This document shows, one piece after another, positions 55,368 to 59,462 of a stretch of DNA of 59,462 nucleotides; within the stretch, counting starts at the first letter, position 1; each line of letters starts with the position of its first letter. Source of the DNA: Streptomyces yangpuensis (GTDB lineage: Bacteria > Actinomycetota > Actinomycetes > Streptomycetales > Streptomycetaceae); contig NZ_LBMK01000002.1 of the NCBI RefSeq assembly GCF_001005295.1, positions 393,849-453,310 on the forward strand, written 5' to 3'. Both the position numbers and the translations under genes were made by a program. Below the pieces are notes generated by a model. It ran no database searches and was not told the origin of the DNA. It saw only the letters and a list, made by a program, of their open reading frames with translations.

Positions 55368-55894
55368 GACGTGTCCCCGCCCGCGTCGAGCCAGTCGGTG
55401 AAGGCGTCCAGATCCGGCAGGATGACCGTCGAGCAGGAGAGCACCGCCAGGTTCTGGCGCATGTCGGTGATCGAGACGACCGTGCGCCCGGCGCGGTGGG
55501 CCGACAGCATCTCGGCCGCGGTGCCCATGCTGGCCTCGTGGCCCGGCAGCCACGCCACGCACACGTCGCTGGCGGCGGCCAGCTCGGTGAGCCGGTGGAA
55601 CAGCCCGGTCAGCTCGCGCAGTTCGGGGGCGAGCCGGTCGTGGTGCAGCACCGCGCGGTCCGCGAGCGCCGCGTGTGCGGGGCGGGCGCCGGGGTGGGCG
55701 GCCAGCCACTCGGCCATCACCACGCCCGGGTCGTTGACGACGGCTCCGGGCCGGCGGGCCAGCAGGGCCGCGGTCAGCCGCTCGCGGTAGGTCTGGTCGA
55801 CGAGGTCCGATCCGGTGCGGGCGCCCTGCATGGTGCCCGCGAGGAAGTAGGAACGGGTCGGCGGGGGCGCGCCCGGCGCTTCGAGGGCGCTCAC
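55364..55894 (-). CDS. Nucleoside 2-deoxyribosyltransferase-like (possible N-glycosidase)
   Basis: 176 residues with the Rossmann-like fold of the NDT/DNPH1/MilB group: YFLAGTMQG near residues 16-24 (nucleotide-binding Gly loop), D110 in ASDVCVAWLPG, and E128 in SMGTAAEM, the expected nucleophile-bearing GxxxE-like motif. Members exchange or hydrolyse the base-sugar bond of nucleosides or nucleotides; MilB and BlsM do this in nucleoside antibiotic pathways. Being stitched to purF by a GTGA overlap supports work on a ribosyl nucleotide. GTG 55894 overlaps the upstream stop. The catalytic assignment is inferred. Confidence 0.7.
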   Translation of the reverse strand: MSALEAPGAPPPTRSYFLAGTMQGARTGSDLVDQTYRERLTAALLARRPGAVVNDPGVVMAEWLAAHPGARPAHAALADRAVLHHDRLAPELRELTGLFHRLTELAAASDVCVAWLPGHEASMGTAAEMLSAHRAGRTVVSITDMRQNLAVLSCSTVILPDLDAFTDWLDAGGDTS

Positions 55895-56769
55895 TCGTCC
55901 TCCAGGGAGTACGGGGCCAGGTCGAGCCCGGCGGGGGCGGCGGCGCGGTGGATGGCCGCCGCCTCCAGCAGGAAGGCGACCACGTCGTCGGTGGAGGCCG
56001 CGACGGCGTCCGCGACGACCTCCAGGTCGCGCTGGAAGCGGGCGTCGCCGTGGGTGGCGACGGCACCCTGGTTGTCCTTCGTCAGCATCAGGCCGCTGTC
56101 CTCGGCGACGCCCGCGGGGCGTCCCGCCAGCGGGAGGATCAACTCGGCCATCCCGCGGGTGACCGGGTGCAGGACCCGGATGGAGACGCTGTGCTGCTCA
56201 GGGTGGACCAGCAGCCGCCGTACGAAGTCGGCCGCCGGCGGCACCGTGTCGAGCCGGGACTCGGGGCGCAGCAGGAAGGACCGGGAGGCCGTGTTGTGGC
56301 CGCGGCTCGGGCTGTACCGCAGGTAGTCGAGGCGGATGGAGTCGTCGGCCAGGTTCCAGGTGGCCCGCACCCGGCTCGGCGCGGGGGTGCCGTCCGCCTT
56401 CACACGGAAGGGGTAGGCGTCGACCGTCGTCCGTACGCTGCCGTCGACGGCCGCGCCCCGGTCGAGCCGCAGCGGTTCGCCGTGCAGCAGGTAGGGGTCG
56501 AGGATGACCAGGCCGTCCGGCGTGCGGTAGACGGCGGCCACATGGCGGCCGTCGATCAGGTACTCGGTGGTGATGCCGGAGCGCTCCATGACCATGCGTC
56601 CGGCCGTGAAGGACTGCCAGGCGCAGGACAGACCGAAGCGCGGCGGGGCGGCCTTGGTGCCGAAGTACTCGTGGAACTGGGAGGCGCTGTTGTAGGGGAC
56701 GCCCACGAGGACCTCGTCGAGGACCTCCTTCTGCACGTCGCTCAGCAGCGCCGCACCGACGGTGTTCAC
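55891..56769 (-). CDS. Arylamine N-acetyltransferase-like / transglutaminase-like acyltransferase
   Basis: 292 residues. A Cys-His-Asp triad fits the NAT fold: C49 in GLSCAWQSF, H76 in GRHVAAVY and D91 in ILDPYLL (His-to-Asp spacing 15, as in NATs). NAT-like enzymes of secondary metabolism act as amide synthases, moving an acyl group from a carrier protein to an amine. The rest (RSGITTEYLIDGRH, TVDAYPFRVKADG) is unlike common NATs, so the acyl donor is open. GTG 56769 has GGAGG 6 bases upstream and overlaps the monooxygenase stop. Confidence 0.65.
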   Translation of the reverse strand: MNTVGAALLSDVQKEVLDEVLVGVPYNSASQFHEYFGTKAAPPRFGLSCAWQSFTAGRMVMERSGITTEYLIDGRHVAAVYRTPDGLVILDPYLLHGEPLRLDRGAAVDGSVRTTVDAYPFRVKADGTPAPSRVRATWNLADDSIRLDYLRYSPSRGHNTASRSFLLRPESRLDTVPPAADFVRRLLVHPEQHSVSIRVLHPVTRGMAELILPLAGRPAGVAEDSGLMLTKDNQGAVATHGDARFQRDLEVVADAVAASTDDVVAFLLEAAAIHRAAAPAGLDLAPYSLEDE

Positions 56770-58145
56770 TTGCGACCTCCCTGGAGGAGCCCGGCCGCCT
56801 GCTGGAGGAGCGAGGGCCGCCGTGCGTACGTGGTGTCCTGGCCACCCAGCACCGCCAGGTGGTCGCGCAGGATGCGCAGATACGTGGTGAGTTCGAACTG
56901 GGTGAGGTTGCGCCGGGAGTCGAGGAAGTTGATGCCGCCGGTGATGTCCACGCTCCGGCTGCGCTTCAGCTCGTCGAACCGGCGGGCCGCCTCGGGGTCC
57001 CGCCTCCGTGCCGCCAGATATCCGGCGATCACGCGCGACTGGAGTTCCACCGTGGGGAAATGACCTCCCGTACCGTCGGTCATACCGGCGATGAACAGGT
57101 CGTCGTAGCGCGGCGAGAAGGCCAGGAGGTAGAAGTCCGGACGCTCCTTGACCCAGTCGAGGTGTTCCTCGCCGACGAACGGAATGTGAATCCGGAAACC
57201 GGTGGCGAGAATGACGGTGTCGTATTCCTCCGAGGTCCCGTCGGAGAATTCGACGAACTTCCCGTCGAAACGCACGGGCGCCTTGCGGACCTTCACCCTG
57301 CCGTGCGCGCAGTAGTACGGCAGCAGCGAGTTGACGATCGGCGGCGATTCCAGCGGCTCGTGGTCGGGCTTCGGCAGCCCGAACTGCTCCGGGCGCCCGA
57401 TGCTCAGCTTGAGCATGGTGCGGTACACCGCGCGCGCCACCGGGGGAGGCAGGCGCAGGTGCTGGCTCGACTCGGAGACCTGGTCCGCAGGCTTCCCGAA
57501 GATGAACTTGGGGAAGAAGTGGTAGCCGCGACGCATGCTGATGGCGACATGGTCCGCGACCCCGGCGGCCTCGACGGCGATGTCGCAACCGGAGTTGCCG
57601 GCGCCGACGACCAGCACGCGCTTGCCGGTGAGCGCCGCCGCGTTGGTGTAGTCGCGGCTGTGCAGGAGTTCCCCGTCGAACTTCCCGGAGAAGGCGGGGA
57701 GATAGGGGTGCCAGTTGTGCCCGTTGGCGATGATCAGCGCGCTGTGCTCGTGCTCCTCGCCGTCGCCGGTAGTGACCCGCCAGCCGTCGGTGAGCCGCTC
57801 GACGCCGGTGACGTCGGAGTTGAACCGGATCAGCTTCAGCAGGTCGAACCGCTCCGCGTACTGGCGGAGGTACCCGAGCACCTGATCGTGGCGCGGATAC
57901 GCCGGGAGCGCCCGGTCCATCGGGAGGTCCGCGTACCCGGTCACCTCCCGGGACGTGATGGTGTGCGTGTTCTGGTACACCGAGCTTCGTGCGTTGCCGA
58001 TGTCCCAGATGCCACCGACACCGGAGTGGGACTCGTAGGCCACGCAGGAAATGCCGAGATCGGTGAGGCTTTTCAGTGAAGCCAGACCGGAAGGTCCTGC
58101 TCCGATCACTGCGACCGGACGCGAATCGTTCTGTGGTTCTGCCAT
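56766..58145 (-). CDS. Flavin-containing monooxygenase
   Basis: 459-residue class B FAD/NADPH monooxygenase. FAD-binding GAGPSG at residues 15-20, the FMO/BVMO identifying motif FDGELLHSRDY (F156-Y166, FxGxxxHxxxY form) and NADPH-binding GAGNSG at about 181-186. Such enzymes N- or S-oxygenate soft nucleophiles or do Baeyer-Villiger chemistry; the short version of the fingerprint favours N-hydroxylation. I chose ATG 58145, preceded by GGGGGAA; ATG 58172 is in frame upstream. It is the first gene of the minus-strand operon, divergent from purS. Confidence 0.86.
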   Translation of the reverse strand: MAEPQNDSRPVAVIGAGPSGLASLKSLTDLGISCVAYESHSGVGGIWDIGNARSSVYQNTHTITSREVTGYADLPMDRALPAYPRHDQVLGYLRQYAERFDLLKLIRFNSDVTGVERLTDGWRVTTGDGEEHEHSALIIANGHNWHPYLPAFSGKFDGELLHSRDYTNAAALTGKRVLVVGAGNSGCDIAVEAAGVADHVAISMRRGYHFFPKFIFGKPADQVSESSQHLRLPPPVARAVYRTMLKLSIGRPEQFGLPKPDHEPLESPPIVNSLLPYYCAHGRVKVRKAPVRFDGKFVEFSDGTSEEYDTVILATGFRIHIPFVGEEHLDWVKERPDFYLLAFSPRYDDLFIAGMTDGTGGHFPTVELQSRVIAGYLAARRRDPEAARRFDELKRSRSVDITGGINFLDSRRNLTQFELTTYLRILRDHLAVLGGQDTTYARRPSLLQQAAGLLQGGRK

Positions 58146-58408
58146 GTGCGTCAATTCCCCCGTTGATTTCATGACCTACGCCACGCACACCGTGCGACGT
58201 CGGATGCATGAAGCGTGCCGCACGGCTCCGGCCCGACTCCAGTGACTTTCAAGGACTTTGAAGCGAGGGGCGAATGACCGGCAGAAGCTTGACTTCCCGG
58301 CGCCGGCCTCCGCCTAATGGCTACCTCCAGGCTTCCGCGAAGAGTGAATTGCATCACTTTTCCTCTTCCGATTGAACCTGCTGAAGAACTCTCGCGTTAG
58401 GAGTGCCA
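58146..58408. promoter_or_regulatory. Divergent promoter region between the cluster operon and purSQL
   Basis: About 260 bp driving the 14-gene operon leftwards and purSQL rightwards. It is A/T-richer than its surroundings. GTGAATTGCATCAC (58344-58357) has inverted GTGA/TCAC ends and is the only near-palindrome I see; it could be an operator. TCAAGGACTTTGA at 58249-58261 is a second short dyad. Confidence 0.45.
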
Positions 58409-58654
58409 GTGGCACGCGTCGTGGTCGACGTCATGCTCAAGCCGGAGATCCTCGACCCCCAGGGCCAGGCGGTGCAGCGCGCACTGCCCCGTCTGGGCTT
58501 CGAGGGCATCGCCGACGTCCGTCAGGGGAAGCGCTTCGAGCTGGATGTGGAGGGGCCGGTGGATGACGCCGCCCTTGCCCGTATCCATGAGATGGCCGAG
58601 TCGTTCCTCGCCAACACCGTCATCGAGGACTTCACCGTGAGGGTCGAGTCGTGA
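58409..58654 (+). CDS. purS: Phosphoribosylformylglycinamidine synthase, PurS subunit
   Basis: 81-residue small subunit that links PurQ to PurL in the FGAM synthase complex. [37 protein letters not shown] and [15 protein letters not shown] are highly conserved. GTG 58409 has AGGAG five bases upstream; an earlier GTG at 58403 lies inside that ribosome-binding site. Its stop overlaps the purQ start. Confidence 0.94.
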   Translation: MARVVVDVMLKPEILDPQGQAVQRALPRLGFEGIADVRQGKRFELDVEGPVDDAALARIHEMAESFLANTVIEDFTVRVES

Positions 58655-59331
58655 CCGCTCGGATCGGGGTCGTGACCTTTCCGGGGACGCTGGACGACCG
58701 GGACGCTCTGCGTGCGGTCCGGCTGGCGGGCGCGGAGCCGGTGTCGCTGTGGCACCGGGACAAGGACCTGAAGCAGGTCGACGCTGTCGTGCTGCCGGGT
58801 GGCTTCTCCTACGGGGACTATCTGCGGGCCGGCGCGATCTCCAGGTTCTCGCCGGTGATGGAGACGGTCATCGCGCAGGCGCGGTCCGGGATGCCGGTCC
58901 TGGGGATCTGCAACGGTTTCCAGGTGCTGACCGAGTCGCACCTGCTGCCGGGGGCGATGCTGCGCAACAACCATCTGCACTTCGTCTGCCGTGACCAGAA
59001 GCTGCGGGTGGAGAACGCGCAGACCGCCTGGACCTCGGACTACGCCCGGGGGCAGGAGATCGAGGTCCCGCTCAAGAACATGGACGGCCGGTACGTGGCC
59101 GACGAGCGGACGCTGGATGAGCTGGAGGCGGAGGGCCGGGTGGCGTTTCGCTACCTGGACGTCAACCCCAACGGCTCGCTGCGGGACATCGCGGGCATCA
59201 CCAACGCCGCGGGCAATGTCGTCGGTCTGATGCCGCACCCCGAGCACGCGGTCGAACCGCTGGTCGGTACGGGGAAGACGGACGGCCAGGGTTTCTTCAC
59301 GTCGATTCTCAAGAAGCTGGTCAACGCCTGA
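58651..59331 (+). CDS. purQ: Phosphoribosylformylglycinamidine synthase, PurQ glutaminase subunit
   Basis: 226-residue class I glutamine amidotransferase that supplies ammonia to PurL. The nucleophile cysteine is in [11 protein letters not shown], and the catalytic His-Glu pair in [25 protein letters not shown] forms the oxyanion strand. Start GTG 58651 in a GTGA overlap with purS. The stop overlaps the purL start (TGATG). Confidence 0.95.
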   Translation: MTARIGVVTFPGTLDDRDALRAVRLAGAEPVSLWHRDKDLKQVDAVVLPGGFSYGDYLRAGAISRFSPVMETVIAQARSGMPVLGICNGFQVLTESHLLPGAMLRNNHLHFVCRDQKLRVENAQTAWTSDYARGQEIEVPLKNMDGRYVADERTLDELEAEGRVAFRYLDVNPNGSLRDIAGITNAAGNVVGLMPHPEHAVEPLVGTGKTDGQGFFTSILKKLVNA

Positions 59332-59462
59332 TGACTCTCGATACCGTCAAGCACGCGAGCGAGACGCCCGACAGCGAGCAGCCCTGGAAGGAGCTCGGCC
59401 TCAAGGAGGACGAGTACGCCCGGATCCGGGAGATCCTCGGCCGCCGCCCGACCGGCGCCGAG
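59331..59462 (+). CDS. purL: Phosphoribosylformylglycinamidine synthase PurL, 5' part only
   Basis: First 44 codons of PurL, cut by the right edge. [42 protein letters not shown] matches the N-terminus of small-type (Bacillus/Streptomyces) PurL, which forms the FGAM synthase complex with PurS and PurQ. ATG 59331 overlaps the purQ stop. The strong conservation suggests a functional enzyme. Confidence 0.9.
   Translation, partial: MTLDTVKHASETPDSEQPWKELGLKEDEYARIREILGRRPTGAE

Overview
The window is chromosomal DNA of a Streptomyces or a very close relative. GC content and third-position GC bias are very high, GTG starts are frequent, and several leaderless-type starts are visible. The markers include a WhiB-like protein, DUF1707, DUF4245 and DUF6542 proteins, a PIN-PhoH fusion and an actinobacterial OxyR/AhpC/AhpD block. 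No rRNA, tRNA or CRISPR array was seen.

Bases 1-42,023 look like conserved chromosome backbone. From memory, the order matches the SCO50xx region of S. coelicolor: ahpD-ahpC-oxyR, a class A penicillin-binding protein, fumC, a class I fumarase, wblH, glpX, xseB/xseA, ispH, ppgK, ychF. Between these lie envelope genes (isoprenyl transferase, lytic transglycosylase, SPFH protein), an ABC exporter with its PadR regulator, a SpoIIE-type phosphatase and several small conserved proteins. Mobile or decayed DNA in this part is limited to a TnpB element at the left edge, a MITE-like palindrome at about 3.1-3.3 kb and a truncated amino-acid permease at about 38.1-38.3 kb.

The backbone appears to break just after ychF. 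From 42.0 to 43.4 kb there are three copies of a hairpin-bearing unit of about 72 bp, a YefM/YoeB toxin-antitoxin pair between copies 1 and 2, and a decayed ORF.

From 43.4 kb to the right edge there is an unusual biosynthetic island. A minus-strand operon-like run (58.1 to 43.4 kb, most junctions being ATGA or GTGA overlaps) encodes, in transcription order: flavin monooxygenase, NAT-like acyltransferase, nucleoside-deoxyribosyltransferase-like protein, PurF, fatty-acyl-AMP ligase, acyl carrier protein, DUF6506 protein, cytochrome P450, OleA-like ketosynthase, GT2 glycosyltransferase, second P450, OleC-like AMP ligase, OleD-like dehydrogenase and PurM. Divergently, purS-purQ-purL run off the right edge. 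OleA/OleC/OleD homologues without OleB are the signature of beta-lactone lipid chemistry. Finding them interleaved with the early purine enzymes that lead from PRPP to aminoimidazole ribonucleotide is the main novelty. The purine genes could be biosynthetic precursor supply, a self-resistance set (PurF and PurQ are both glutamine amidotransferases), or the native purine locus split by the cluster; the window alone cannot decide.
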